A stretch of DNA of 64,000 nt from Conchiformibius steedae (GCF_014054725.1 NZ_CP059563.1:1763749-1827748); one strand, 5' to 3'. Positions 46,426 to 57,223 are shown, counted from the stretch's first letter. The notes: generated by a model from the sequence alone, not told the origin. A program made the numbers and translations.

Positions 46426-46824
46426 TTATTTAGAATCAATTTTTTGTATTGCTTTGGAACGAATTTTTGCACCGACAGTCGCCTCTACAATACGCTCCCG
46501 CAATTCTGCCACTTTGTCTGATTTTGAAACCAAAATCTCCAATTCTTGTGCAATGCGTTGTAAATACTTTTTTGTCGGATAGTGAGAAATTAAAAATTCA
46601 TGTGCCTCATCACGCTGACCACAATCATTCAATCTTGCCAAAATATTTTGCATTTCATCATTATCCAAAATAGCTTGAGATATTTCTTTTGATTGTTTTA
46701 CCCGAATAACTTTAATTATTACTTCATATTTCGGGTCAAGCAAGCGTTCCAACTCTTGCGGCGACAACTTATCCAGAGCTTCAAACACCTTATCCATCAA
46801 TACACTATTGGTTTCATCACTCAT
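46426..46824 (-). CDS. Small helical partner of the ParA-like ATPase, unknown function
   Basis: 132 residues, all predicted helical and highly charged, no signal peptide. The first half is acidic (D-K-V-F-E-A-L-D-K-L-S-P-Q-E-L-E-R-L), the second has a heptad-like stretch (Q-R-I-A-Q-E-L-E-I-L-V-S-K-S-D-K-V-A-E-L-R-E-R-I) and a basic C-terminus (K-I-R-S-K-A-I-Q-K). It overlaps the ParA gene by four bases (ATGA), so the two are translationally coupled and probably interact, as ParB-like partners do, but it lacks a ParB domain. AT-rich codon use marks recent transfer. No family recognised. Confidence 0.7.
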   Translation of the reverse strand: MSDETNSVLMDKVFEALDKLSPQELERLLDPKYEVIIKVIRVKQSKEISQAILDNDEMQNILARLNDCGQRDEAHEFLISHYPTKKYLQRIAQELEILVSKSDKVAELRERIVEATVGAKIRSKAIQKIDSK

Positions 46825-47768
46825 GTTGCCGAACTTCCATTAGATAATTTTTCTTCAAACTCTTTCACAAATTTCCTAATTTCATCAATAATATGAACCA
46901 ATGCGGAATGATGATGCAGCACAACGGGAATCATGGTTTGAGGTGCCACGGAAAATAGGGTCTTATTATCTCGGATATAGGATTTAAAGACATTCAAACC
47001 TAAACGGCGTGTTTGAGCAACAAATTGCTTCTGTGCAGAAATAATGGCATTACTTTGAATCTGAATCATCGTAAAAATTACTCCCATAATTTCAGGTTGA
47101 ATTTTTTCTATGACTTCATCAGTACCAAAAGAAGCAAACTCATTAAATTCCTTAACCAAGAGTTGAACATTTCTCTCTAAATAATCAATCCCCAGTGTAG
47201 ACAAATAATCAGGCTTTGCAGGAATAAGAATTTTTTCAGCAGCAACAATAGCGTTTTTTGTAACAATATTAAAATTCGGCGGACAGTCAATCAATACAAT
47301 ATCATAATCACTTTCATTTGCTAAAGTTTCAATCGCTGCCCGCAATTTGCCATGCACCTGAATATAACGCCGCTTGGTTTGTTCCATATTGGCACCGCCC
47401 AATAATGTAGCCAACACCAAATCCACATTCAACAAACCTAAATGCGAGCAGATTAAATCAATTCTGCCATTCGCCCTCATAATACTTTTATGTTGATTGA
47501 CATTTTTCGGCGTAATAATAAAATCCTTTAATGGGGGCGGCTCTTTACTTTCTCCAATTGCATCAAACCAAGACTTGATGGTTTTATCATCTTTGTATTT
47601 TTGATCCCACTCATCAGGCTTAATAAATGAAAAAGTCAAACTGGCTTGGGCATCAGTATCAATGAGTAACACTTTTTTACCAGACCACGCCAAGCCTGCA
47701 GCCAAATTCGAGGTAACTGTAGTTTTTCCTACACCACCCTTATAGTTAATTACCGCAACAATATCCAT
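46821..47768 (-). CDS. Orphan ParA-family ATPase
   Basis: 315-residue ParA/Soj-type deviant-Walker ATPase. Deviant Walker A K-G-G-V-G-K-T-T is at residues 10-17, switch I D-T-D-A-Q-A-S near 39-45 and Walker B V-L-I-D-C-P-P-N-F. Such proteins form nucleotide-dependent dimers that position DNA or protein cargo. There is no parB, replication gene or centromere-like repeat nearby, and the chromosomal parAB is expected elsewhere. The gene is AT-rich against argH and the trans-sulfuration gene on either side, so this two-gene unit looks acquired. Cargo unknown. Confidence 0.85.
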   Translation of the reverse strand: MDIVAVINYKGGVGKTTVTSNLAAGLAWSGKKVLLIDTDAQASLTFSFIKPDEWDQKYKDDKTIKSWFDAIGESKEPPPLKDFIITPKNVNQHKSIMRANGRIDLICSHLGLLNVDLVLATLLGGANMEQTKRRYIQVHGKLRAAIETLANESDYDIVLIDCPPNFNIVTKNAIVAAEKILIPAKPDYLSTLGIDYLERNVQLLVKEFNEFASFGTDEVIEKIQPEIMGVIFTMIQIQSNAIISAQKQFVAQTRRLGLNVFKSYIRDNKTLFSVAPQTMIPVVLHHHSALVHIIDEIRKFVKEFEEKLSNGSSAT

Positions 47769-47954
47769 TTTTAAACTTTCCTAAAGTTTATCTGAACCAA
47801 TAAACAAGATTTACAGAATTATACCCGCAAACCACCTGCACAGCAGTAAATCCGTGCCAATCGGCGCAGCATGGTTTTAGGAAAACCAAAAAACCGTTAC
47901 CATTGCCGTTTTTCTGCCTTTCCGTTTGACCTGTTTGATAAAGGAAACCCCGCC

Positions 47955-49103
47955 ATGCGCTTTGCCACCGAATTGATTCACGCCGCTTACGACCCCGACC
48001 AGCACAACCGCGCCATTATGCCGCCGATTTACCAAAACAGCATGTTTGCCCTGCACGAAATCGGCGAACAGGCAGCGTATAAATATTCCCGCTTGGGCAA
48101 CCCCACCCGCAGCGTGTTGGAACAAACCATTGCTGCGCTGGAACAAGGCACACACGGTTTTGCCTTTGCCAGCGGCATTGCGGGCATTGACTGCATTTTC
48201 CGCACCGTGCTGCGTCCACAAGATACCATTGTTGCCGTGCGCGACATTTACGGCGGCAGCTACGATTTGCTCACAGAAGTTTATGCTGCTTGGGGCGTAA
48301 ACGTAATCTTTGCCGACCTGTGCGACCCCGCCGAATTAGACCGCATTTTGGCACAACAGCCCGTCAAACTGGTTTGGCTGGAAAGCCCTTCTAACCCGCT
48401 GTTGCGCTTGGTGGATATTGAAGCCCTTGCCCGCAAAGCCAAAGCCGCAGGCGCATTGGTGGGCGTAGACAACACCTTTGCTTCGCCCTATCTGCAAAAC
48501 CCCTTAAGCATGGGTTGCGATATTGTGTTTCATTCTGCCACCAAATACTTATGCGGACATTCAGACGTGCTGATGGGCGTGGCAGCAGTTAAAGATGCCG
48601 CTTTAGCCAAACAACTCAACACCATGCTGGTACAAACAGGCGCAGTTGCCGCACCGATGGACTGCTGGCTGGTATTACGCGGCATCAAAACCTTGGCAGT
48701 ACGCATGCAACGGCATTGCGACAACGCCTTTGAACTGGCACAACGTCTGCAACATCACCCTGCTGTCGATAAAATCTACTACCCCGGTTTGCCCCAACAC
48801 GAACACCACGAATTAGCCAAACGGCAAATGCGAGGCTTTGGCGGCGTGGTCAGCGTTTCCTTAAAAAACAATACCGTTGCCGCTGCCAACCAAGTGGTAA
48901 AAAACCTGAAACTGTTTCAGTTGGCTTCCAGCTTGGGCGGCGTAGAAAGCCTGATTAACCACAGCTATTCGCAGTCGCACAGCGGCATGGCGCACGAAGT
49001 CAAAACCGCTTTGGGCATCAGCGAAAGCCTGTTGCGCTTTTCGGTGGGCATTGAAGATATTGAAGATATTTGGGCGGACATTGACCAAGCCTTACGCGCC
49101 TAA
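47955..49103 (+). CDS. Cystathionine gamma-synthase / trans-sulfuration PLP enzyme
   Basis: 382-residue pyridoxal-phosphate enzyme of the Cys/Met metabolism family. The PLP lysine is in H-S-A-T-K-Y-L-C-G-H-S-D, with Y-S-R-L-G-N-P-T-R, D-N-T-F-A-S-P-Y-L-Q-N-P and S-L-G-G-V-E-S-L. This suits cystathionine gamma-synthase, cystathionine beta-lyase or O-succinylhomoserine sulfhydrylase; close subfamilies cannot be separated by eye. The ATG at 47955 has AAGGAA eight bases before it; an upstream in-frame start adds 28 unconserved residues. It is divergent from the ParA gene. Confidence 0.88.
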   Translation: MRFATELIHAAYDPDQHNRAIMPPIYQNSMFALHEIGEQAAYKYSRLGNPTRSVLEQTIAALEQGTHGFAFASGIAGIDCIFRTVLRPQDTIVAVRDIYGGSYDLLTEVYAAWGVNVIFADLCDPAELDRILAQQPVKLVWLESPSNPLLRLVDIEALARKAKAAGALVGVDNTFASPYLQNPLSMGCDIVFHSATKYLCGHSDVLMGVAAVKDAALAKQLNTMLVQTGAVAAPMDCWLVLRGIKTLAVRMQRHCDNAFELAQRLQHHPAVDKIYYPGLPQHEHHELAKRQMRGFGGVVSVSLKNNTVAAANQVVKNLKLFQLASSLGGVESLINHSYSQSHSGMAHEVKTALGISESLLRFSVGIEDIEDIWADIDQALRA

Positions 49104-49149
49104 TAGTTGACGAAAATCGCAACGATACGGCGTTGCGATTTTCGTCAAC
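49103..49149. repeat. 19-bp perfect palindrome derived from a Correia-like terminus
   Basis: 49106-49124 pairs without mismatch with 49131-49149 around a six-base loop, right after the stop codon. Bases 49103-49136 match 31 of 34 positions of the terminus of the 107-bp element at 55986-56092 (minus strand, from 56091). It probably acts as the 3'-end hairpin of the trans-sulfuration transcript, although no U-tract follows. Confidence 0.75.
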
Positions 49150-49179
49150 CACAATAATTAATGCAATCAAAGGAATACC

Positions 49180-51744
49180 ATGAGCAACAAACCCCTGTCG
49201 CCGATGATGCGCCAATATCTGGATATTAAAGCCGAACATCAGGACAAATTACTGTTTTACCGCATGGGCGATTTTTACGAATTGTTTTTTGACGATGCGG
49301 TGGAAGCAGCCAAACTGCTGGATATTACGCTGACGGCGCGGGGTCAGGCAGACGGCAAACCCGTGCAGATGGCGGGCGTGCCGTTTCACGCTTTAGAGCC
49401 TTATTTGGCAAAACTGGTTAAGCTGGGCAAAAGCGCGGCGATTTGCGAACAAATCGGCGAAGCGGGCGCGGGCAAAGGTCCGGTAGAGCGCAAAGTGGTG
49501 CGTATCGTTACCCCCGGTACGCTGACCGATGCCGCTTTGTTGGACGACAAAGAAACCAACCGCACCGCCGCCGTGTGTTTCGGTAAAAAGCAAACCGCGC
49601 TGGCGTGGCTGTCGCTGCAAAACGGCGAATTTAAAACCAAAATCATTGCCCCCGACAGTTTGGCAGACGAATTGGCGCGTTTGGCGGCAGCGGAAATTTT
49701 GGTGGCAGAAAGCGATACCGATAAGGTCAAAGCCCTTGCTGGCGCAGCGCAAATCACCCGTTTGAACGACTGGCAGTTTGGCACAGACGCAGCATTTGCG
49801 CTGCTAACGGATTATTTTGCCTGCCAAGATTTACGCGCTTTCGGGCTGACGGCGGAAACCCACCCCGCTGCGGTTTCGGCAGCGGGTGCATTGCTTAATT
49901 ATGTGCGTTTAACCCAAACGCAGTTACCACGCCATTTGGACGGTTTAACCTTGGAAAGCGAAGCGGAATACATCGCCATGGATGCCGCCACGCGCCGCAA
50001 TTTGGAAATCGCCGCCACGTTAGACGGCAAAAAAGCCCCCACTTTGCTGTCGGTGCTGGACCGTTGCGCCAGCCACATGGGTAGCCGTTTGTTAGCGCAA
50101 TGGCTACATCACCCTTTGCGCCGCCGCGAACATATTTTGGCACGACAGGCAGCCATGGCAGCTTTGTTTGAACATCATCACGCCGTGCATCGGGTATTGG
50201 CGGGCGTGGCGGATATTGAACGCATTGCGGCGCGGATTGCCTTGGCATCGGCGCGACCGCGTGATTTGTCGGCACTGCGTGACAGCCTGTTTGCCTTGGC
50301 GCAAATCCGTTTGCCCGAACAACCTGCCTTGTTGGCAACCTTGACAGCCGCCCTGCCCGCCGCCCTGCCCGTTGCAGAACTGCTGGCACGCGCCATCTTG
50401 CCCGAACCTGCGGTATGGCTGAAAGACGGCGGCGTGATAAACCACGGTTTTCATCCCGAATTAGACCATTTGCGCGGATTGCAGCACAACAGCAGCGCGT
50501 TTTTAAGCGAATTGGAACAGCGCGAACGCGAGCGCACCGCCTTATCCACGCTGAAAGTAGAATACAACCGCGTTCACGGTTTTTATATTGAACTGTCTAA
50601 AGCCCAATCCGCCGCCGCACCCGCCGATTACCAGCGCCGTCAAACCCTCAAAAACACCGAGCGTTACATCACCCCCGAGCTGAAGCAGTTTGAAGAACAG
50701 TTTTTATCCGCCCAAGACAACGCCTTGGCATTGGAAAAACAGCTTTACACCGAATTGCTGGCACAATTGCAAAGCCATTTGCCCGCATTGCAGCAATGCG
50801 CCAAAGCCGCCGCCAGCTTGGACGTATTAAGCGCATTTGCCGCACAAGCCCAACAATACAGCTACTGCGCCCCCGAATTTGCCGATTACCCCGTTTTGGA
50901 TATTAGCAACGGACGACACCCCGTAGTAGAACGCCAAATTGACTGCTTTACCCCCAATCATCTGCATTTGGGCGGAAAACACCGATTGATGCTGCTCACA
51001 GGTCCCAATATGGGCGGAAAATCCACCTATATGCGACAAGCCGCGCACATTGTGCTGATGGCGCACACAGGCAGCTTTGTGCCTGCCGACCACGCCCTGA
51101 TTGGCAATATTGACCGCATTTTCACCCGCATCGGCGCATCAGACGACTTGGCGGGCAACCGTTCCACTTTTATGGTAGAAATGTCCGAAACCGCCTGTAT
51201 TCTCCACCACGCCAGCGCACAATCGCTGGTGCTGATGGACGAAGTCGGGCGCGGCACATCCACATTTGACGGCTTGGCGATTGCCCGTGCCGCTGCCGAA
51301 CACCTGATTCGCCACAACCAAAGCCTGTGCCTGTTTTCCACCCATTATTTTGAGCTGACCGACCTGCCCGCCCGTTTTCCCGCCGCCGTCAATATGCACC
51401 TTTCCGCCATCGAACGCGCCGACGATATTGTTTTTCTGCATCAAGTAGAAGCAGGACCTGCCGCCAAAAGTTACGGCATAGCCGTTGCCAAACGCGCAGG
51501 TTTGCCCGCACGCGCCTTAAAACAAGCCAAACAATATTTGCAGGATTTAGAAGCCTCGCGCCCCACCGCCGCCCAAAGCGATTTGTTTGCCGAACCCCCC
51601 GACACCCCCGCCGAAACCCCAAACGACACGCCCACCCATCCGCTGTTAAGCGCATTAGCCAATCTTGACCCCGACACTCTGTCGCCGCGCCAAGCATTAG
51701 ACGAACTGTACCGTTTGCGCCAACTGCTGCATCAGGATAATTAA
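49180..51744 (+). CDS. mutS: DNA mismatch repair protein MutS
   Basis: 854-residue mismatch sensor. The mismatch-wedge motif G-D-F-Y-E-L-F has Phe32 and Glu34 (F-x-E); the ATPase domain has Walker [10 protein letters not shown] from residue 608, [10 protein letters not shown], the Walker B segment [16 protein letters not shown] and S-T-H-Y-F-E-L. A proline/threonine-rich linker (about residues 795-825) precedes a short C-terminal tetramerisation helix. CAAAGGAATACC precedes the ATG. Complete, so there is no sign of a mutator state at this locus. Confidence 0.98.
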   Translation: MSNKPLSPMMRQYLDIKAEHQDKLLFYRMGDFYELFFDDAVEAAKLLDITLTARGQADGKPVQMAGVPFHALEPYLAKLVKLGKSAAICEQIGEAGAGKGPVERKVVRIVTPGTLTDAALLDDKETNRTAAVCFGKKQTALAWLSLQNGEFKTKIIAPDSLADELARLAAAEILVAESDTDKVKALAGAAQITRLNDWQFGTDAAFALLTDYFACQDLRAFGLTAETHPAAVSAAGALLNYVRLTQTQLPRHLDGLTLESEAEYIAMDAATRRNLEIAATLDGKKAPTLLSVLDRCASHMGSRLLAQWLHHPLRRREHILARQAAMAALFEHHHAVHRVLAGVADIERIAARIALASARPRDLSALRDSLFALAQIRLPEQPALLATLTAALPAALPVAELLARAILPEPAVWLKDGGVINHGFHPELDHLRGLQHNSSAFLSELEQRERERTALSTLKVEYNRVHGFYIELSKAQSAAAPADYQRRQTLKNTERYITPELKQFEEQFLSAQDNALALEKQLYTELLAQLQSHLPALQQCAKAAASLDVLSAFAAQAQQYSYCAPEFADYPVLDISNGRHPVVERQIDCFTPNHLHLGGKHRLMLLTGPNMGGKSTYMRQAAHIVLMAHTGSFVPADHALIGNIDRIFTRIGASDDLAGNRSTFMVEMSETACILHHASAQSLVLMDEVGRGTSTFDGLAIARAAAEHLIRHNQSLCLFSTHYFELTDLPARFPAAVNMHLSAIERADDIVFLHQVEAGPAAKSYGIAVAKRAGLPARALKQAKQYLQDLEASRPTAAQSDLFAEPPDTPAETPNDTPTHPLLSALANLDPDTLSPRQALDELYRLRQLLHQDN

Positions 51745-51876
51745 ACGACCCGTCCAAACGACTTGCGATGGTAAGAATGGTATAAATATTACAATCCAAA
51801 ATTGTAAAAATTAAATAAATGATTCTTAAGTCATATCAAACACAACTCAACAAATACAATCCCTAAAGAGTGATTA

Positions 51877-52407
51877 ATGAGCAACTTGGTAAAAATCCTA
51901 CTATCCATCAAAAGCCCTTATGATGGTTTTATCGATAAGCCTGAACTGATACGGGGTTATACAGAAGACGAAATCAAACAAATTGAACAAAAATACAATT
52001 TCCCCATTCATGGTCAATTTAAAGAATTATTGATGACAATGGGAAAATGTTCAGGCGGATTGGTTTCGGGTAGTGATATATATGTATATAGCACAGGTAC
52101 AGAATATTCTTTTGGGGAACAAGCAAGAATAGCTTTATATAATGACCAAGACTGTCAATATTTCATTAACATCGTTGGCAATATTGTTGAGAAAAAAATG
52201 ATTAATATAGCTGGAATGAACGAACATATGATTTCTTATTTTATGTTTGCAGCAGAAAACAATGATATTGTGTATGAATGGGATACCAATCAGGAAACAG
52301 TAAGGGAATTTGGCACTTTATTTGATTTTTTAATTTCACACAGAGAATCCTTATATAGAACAATCGTACAAAATCCCAATTATCCTATGTATGGACAATT
52401 ACTTTAA
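51877..52407 (+). CDS. SMI1/KNR4 (SUKH)-family protein, probable immunity protein
   Basis: 176 residues, no signal peptide, AT-rich. The pattern I-R-G-Y-T-E-D-E-I-K-Q-I-E-Q-K-Y-N-F-P-I-H-G at residues about 25-46 and the following F-K-E-L-L-M-T-M-G-K-C-S-G-G are the SUKH fold signature; F-A-A-E-N-N-D-I-V-Y-E-W-D later matches the second half. SUKH proteins often neutralise toxins delivered by contact-dependent or type VI systems. No toxin gene is next to it. It may be an orphan immunity gene gained to resist a neighbour's toxin. ATTAATG context lacks a strong ribosome site (AAAGAGTGATTA). Confidence 0.75.
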   Translation: MSNLVKILLSIKSPYDGFIDKPELIRGYTEDEIKQIEQKYNFPIHGQFKELLMTMGKCSGGLVSGSDIYVYSTGTEYSFGEQARIALYNDQDCQYFINIVGNIVEKKMINIAGMNEHMISYFMFAAENNDIVYEWDTNQETVREFGTLFDFLISHRESLYRTIVQNPNYPMYGQLL

Positions 52408-52440
52408 TTTTATTTCTTGTCAATAACTATTAGCTTATAT

Positions 52441-52472
52441 AGCTTGGATTAAAGCACAGCGTAAACCCAACT
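52441..52472. repeat. Degenerate AGCTTGGGTTG-type palindromic repeat
   Basis: AGCTTGGATTAAAGC followed by ACAGCGTAAACCCAACT, a worn copy of the repeat core seen better preserved at 63081-63113 and 63201-63233. It lies between the SUKH-like and Imm11-like genes. Confidence 0.55.
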
Positions 52473-52504
52473 ATTTATTGTTCCACTTTTATTTTGAGCG
52501 AAAA

Positions 52505-53233
52505 ATGAGTAATCAAAAAGTTTGGTATATGAATTTGGCTAAACAACTGGACAGTCTTTTCTATTTTTTTGATTTAGGCTTTAATGAAGAAAACGATTTT
52601 GCCTATTGGTTTGCTTTAAATCAAATTAAATCAGAAGATAGAACCCCAGAACAAGATGATGAAATGTGGGCTTATGTTCAAAAAGGCAGCAAGCAACAAC
52701 AACGGTATCGCTCTTTTTACCCTATTGATAAGAGTTTATTACCTGCCACCATGTATGTTACTTTTGACTATGATAGAAATACTGTTCTACCTGATTTTTT
52801 TCAAATTGGCGGGGGCTATATGATTATGAGTGAACGCTTTGCCAATATTTTAAAAAGTCATGATTTAGGCAAAACCCAAGTGATTCCCATACGTTTTTTT
52901 GATTTGGTTCATCATGAATATGTTAATGACACAAGCTATTATTTACTCAATATTGTGGAAAAACATCAGTATTTTTTACCTGATTTAATGAATCCCAAGC
53001 CCTATTTTGTTTATGCAAAAGATGGGATTGATATTTATCAAGCTGCACATACAGAAGCAGTTCATGCTAACTATACATATTCGGATAAAGCCTTATCGTG
53101 TCCTGTTGATTTATGGGCAGAGCCATCTTTATCAGGTGAATTATATATTTCAGATAGACTGATGAAGTCTTTACAACAAGCAGGATTGACCCATTTGATG
53201 GATTTGTGGGAATGTCAGTTGCTTAATCAATAA
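52505..53233 (+). CDS. Imm11 (DUF1629)-like immunity protein
   Basis: 242 residues, cytoplasmic, AT-rich. The middle G-G-G-Y-M-I-M-S-E-R-F-A-N-I-L-K, then P-I-R-F-F-D-L and S-Y-Y-L-L-N-I, and the end C-P-V-D-L-W-A-E-P-S-L ... I-S-D-R-L-M-K-S-L-Q-Q-A-G-L fit the Imm11 family, proposed to protect against polymorphic toxins. It is a paralogue of the broken gene at 55197-55919, matching it through the C-terminus. Start at the ATG 52505; a TTG nine codons upstream is less likely. No toxin gene adjoins. Confidence 0.65.
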   Translation: MSNQKVWYMNLAKQLDSLFYFFDLGFNEENDFAYWFALNQIKSEDRTPEQDDEMWAYVQKGSKQQQRYRSFYPIDKSLLPATMYVTFDYDRNTVLPDFFQIGGGYMIMSERFANILKSHDLGKTQVIPIRFFDLVHHEYVNDTSYYLLNIVEKHQYFLPDLMNPKPYFVYAKDGIDIYQAAHTEAVHANYTYSDKALSCPVDLWAEPSLSGELYISDRLMKSLQQAGLTHLMDLWECQLLNQ

Positions 53234-53293
53234 AATTTTAAGCAAGCAGCTTGCTTTAAGCCACTTGCTTAAATGGTTATCGGCTAATCGGTA

Positions 53294-53415
53294 CTACCAA
53301 CGGAAAGTTTGCCCCACGCTGCCCGATACCCCGTGATTAGAGGCATTCACCGCCGCATACGGACGCGCACAGCCCGCCAACACCAACGCCAATGCTGTTA
53401 CCCAAAGTAAATATT

Positions 53416-53419
<4 letters not shown>
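53294..53419 (-). CDS. Small lipoprotein overlapping surE
   Basis: 41 residues: [17 protein letters not shown], a textbook lipoprotein signal with lipobox L-A-G-C (Cys17), then only 24 mature residues ending in G-Q-T-F-R-W. Its ATG overlaps the surE stop codon (ATGA at 53416-53419), so it is translationally coupled to surE. Too short for usual gene callers. The position is one where many proteobacteria carry the lipoprotein gene nlpD after surE; here the nlpD-type gene is at 60631. No homologue recognised. Confidence 0.7.
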
Positions 53420-55132
<1,713 letters not shown>

Positions 55133-55165
55133 TTTTTTAGCAAAACCAAACCATTATTTAGCAAA

Positions 55166-55193
55166 CTTGGGTTACGGCAATGCCTAACCCAAG
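55166..55193. repeat. CTTGGGTTA palindrome between convergent genes
   Basis: CTTGGGTTA (55166-55174) pairs with TAACCCAAG (55185-55193) around a ten-base loop. It ends three bases before the stop codon of the broken Imm11-like gene and may end both converging transcripts. Member of the same palindrome family as 14749-14782. Confidence 0.65.
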
Positions 55194-55196
55194 CAA

Positions 55197-55919
55197 TCAT
55201 TCAATCAGATTGCAAGTATATGCACTAAATTTATCAATCATTCCTACTTTAGATAAAGACTGGTATAAATTTTCTGACATAAAAAAATATCCAATCAGTC
55301 TGGGGTCAGACCATAAATCCACATCACAATTTAAAGTATGTTTATCAATATTCAGTTCCCCATCATAGAAAACACTGCTGGCAATACGAAAACCATGTGT
55401 GATGTCAGGTATGGGTTTTAATCTGGGTGTGGCTTAGGTTTCGCAAACGCACATTCGTCTTTCATACAGATTGAGAAAGTAATACGTTTCATCACTTGCC
55501 AAACAACCTGTTGATAAATCATAAATTTGCACAGGTGTCAGGATGTTTTCGCCTAGTCGGTGCTGTTTTAAGATAGCTGCACAAGACGGATTGAATATTC
55601 TTCCTCCACTCCAGATACTGAATATATAATCTTCATGAGTAGGCAATTTGATTGCTTCATTTTGATAAATGCCCACCCATAGCGCATTAGGAATAATCTT
55701 ACTTTGTATAGCAAAATGGTTTGTTTTTTCTAATTCTAAAGCAAAAGGAAAATACTTTCTCTTCTTTTCTTGAACTTCAGGTGTTTCTGTTTCCAGTCCT
55801 ATTCCCAAAATACCCCGAATTTCTGGGTACATCAAACCACTGCCTTTAACACTGGCTTCCATATCATATTGTTGCACACTACCGAATGAAAATTGACAAA
55901 CATAAACCTGATTGGACAT
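55197..55919 (-). pseudogene. Imm11-like immunity gene interrupted by one in-frame stop
   Basis: Reading leftwards from the ATG at 55919, 161 codons are open, then TAA at 55434-55436. The same frame continues without another stop for 78 codons to TGA at 55197-55199. The continuation (N-C-D-V-D-L-W-S-D-P-R-L-I-G-Y, then M-S-E-N-L-Y-Q-S-L-S-K-V-G-M) lines up with the C-terminus of the intact paralogue at 52505-53233, and the total of about 240 codons equals that protein's 242. So this is a full-length homologue inactivated by a single nonsense codon (or a sequencing error). The upstream part has G-G-R-I-F-N-P-S-C-A-A-I-L-K-Q-H-R-L-G and T-Y-Y-F-L-N-L. Very AT-rich. Confidence 0.8.
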
Positions 55920-55985
55920 AGCACGCTCTCTATAAATTTATACGGGTTATTGCACAATTTGCCTAGCTTGGCATGAAAGCGCAAA

Positions 55986-56092
55986 TATAGTTGATAAAAA
56001 TAAAAACGAGACAAGGCGACAACGCCCGCCGTGTACGAACAGTACATCAGGGCGTTGGCAACGCGGTATCGTTGCGATTTTAATCAACTATA
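55986..56092. mobile_element. Correia-like miniature inverted-repeat element (107 bp)
   Basis: Terminal inverted repeats TATAGTTGAT...AAAAT at 55986 and ATTTTAATCAACTATA ending at 56092. The interior has GACAAGGCGACAACGCC, GTGTACGAACAGTACA and GGCGTTGGCAACGC. Size, TATAGT termini and the order acaaggcgac / gtac...gtac / ggcaacgc match the short Correia repeat-enclosed element of Neisseria, whose ends are TATAGTGGATTAA. It has no coding capacity and would need a transposase supplied in trans. It lies upstream of the broken Imm11-like gene and downstream of the GyrI-like gene. Confidence 0.75.
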
Positions 56093-56128
56093 CAAAAAAG
56101 GTGCGCCACCACGCGCACCTGAATGGGT

Positions 56129-56608
56129 TTATTCATCTATGATTTCTTCGTCCATTTCCACTGTTCCGCCCATGCCGATATACAGGCGCACGCCGCCTTG
56201 CGGGGAATAATTTTCAAAACCGCCGTATGGTTCGCCGTTTGGTGCATGGTGTTGGATTTGCTGCCATATTTCTGCTAGGGGCAATATTTCATTGCATTCA
56301 AATACTTGATATTGCTGCGGCGGCAGCCAGATTTCCGCTGCTTCATCGGGTAAGGTTGCATCGGGCGTACACAAACTGCCCCACACCAGCTGCAAACGTC
56401 CGTCTGCTGCCACACGGCGGGCGCAATACAGGCTGCGGCTGAACGCAGGCAAATCTTGCGCCCACGCTTCCTGCTGCCAACGCGCCTGCAACTGTGCCAC
56501 CGTGTCGGCATAAGCATCGGCATGACACCATGCGCCCACACCTGCCACACGAAACGCAGGTAAGGCACTGATGATATTTTGGGAAAAATGTTTATCTGTA
56601 TCTGTCAT
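56129..56608 (-). CDS. GyrI-like small-molecule-binding domain protein
   Basis: 159 residues, cytoplasmic. L-P-A-F-R-V-A-G-V near the start, a central W-L-P-P-Q-Q-Y-Q-V-F-E-C and a C-terminal F-E-N-Y-S-P-Q-G-G-V-R-L-Y-I-G-M follow the GyrI-like effector-binding fold found in SbmC and in AraC-type regulators. No DNA-binding domain is attached. The end is acidic (M-D-E-E-I-I-D-E). It follows the membrane-protein gene by nine bases on the same strand, so it belongs to the dapF operon. Family call by eye. Confidence 0.6.
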   Translation of the reverse strand: MTDTDKHFSQNIISALPAFRVAGVGAWCHADAYADTVAQLQARWQQEAWAQDLPAFSRSLYCARRVAADGRLQLVWGSLCTPDATLPDEAAEIWLPPQQYQVFECNEILPLAEIWQQIQHHAPNGEPYGGFENYSPQGGVRLYIGMGGTVEMDEEIIDE

Positions 56609-56617
56609 CTGTTGCCC

Positions 56618-57223
56618 TTATGAAAACCAACGCCACATCAGCCACACACCCAAACCACTGATATGCACAAACTGCCACAGCAACGCCAATAAAAATCCTG
56701 CTTGCAACTGCCACACGCCAAACACATTGGCGCTTTGTCGGCACACTAGGCAGCGGTGCAAGGCAAACAAGCCCATCAGCCACACTTGCATCAGCCACCA
56801 CGTTTGCGGGTCAAACCAGTAAAACTGCGCCAAACGCACCATCAGCACGGGTGCACCACCTGCGGGATATTGCAGATAAATCAATATTGCCAACAACACG
56901 CAGCCCAAGTGTTGCAGCAGCGATGAGCACGCCAGCAGGCTTAAAAAACCGTTGCTGCGGCGGATTCGCCATAAGCCTTGGTCTTCGTTTTCCAAATTGC
57001 CTATCAGCAAACCCAGCGCACCGGCAAATACGCACACATGCAGCCATAAAAACGGTTGTTGCCACAGCCATTGCAATCCGATTCCGCCAAACAGCCACGC
57101 CGCTGCGCCCGACAAGCCCACACACGCCGCCAACACACCTGCAATAAAGCCCCAAGCGCGGCTGTGCCACGCCGATGCCAGCACCGCAGCACTTGCCAGC
57201 AGCGTCAGCCATGCGCCCATCAA
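56618..57223 (-). CDS. Inner-membrane protein of unknown function
   Basis: 201 residues with about six hydrophobic helices (near 4-18, 24-47, 55-76, 98-118, 140-155 and 170-192), rich in Trp, Leu and Ala. A pair of cysteines in R-C-L-V-C-R lies in a predicted cytoplasmic loop. It overlaps the dapF stop by four bases (ATGA), so it is co-translated with dapF. No family recognised. Confidence 0.75.
   Translation of the reverse strand: MMGAWLTLLASAAVLASAWHSRAWGFIAGVLAACVGLSGAAAWLFGGIGLQWLWQQPFLWLHVCVFAGALGLLIGNLENEDQGLWRIRRSNGFLSLLACSSLLQHLGCVLLAILIYLQYPAGGAPVLMVRLAQFYWFDPQTWWLMQVWLMGLFALHRCLVCRQSANVFGVWQLQAGFLLALLWQFVHISGLGVWLMWRWFS

Noticed and set aside
46821..47768. Integrated plasmid partition locus
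   Set aside because: No parB, replication initiator, iterons or conjugation genes nearby; only two genes are foreign-looking.
55180..55368. 62-codon plus-strand gene after kdsA
   Set aside because: It is the complement of the C-terminal part of the broken Imm11-like gene and has no ribosome site.
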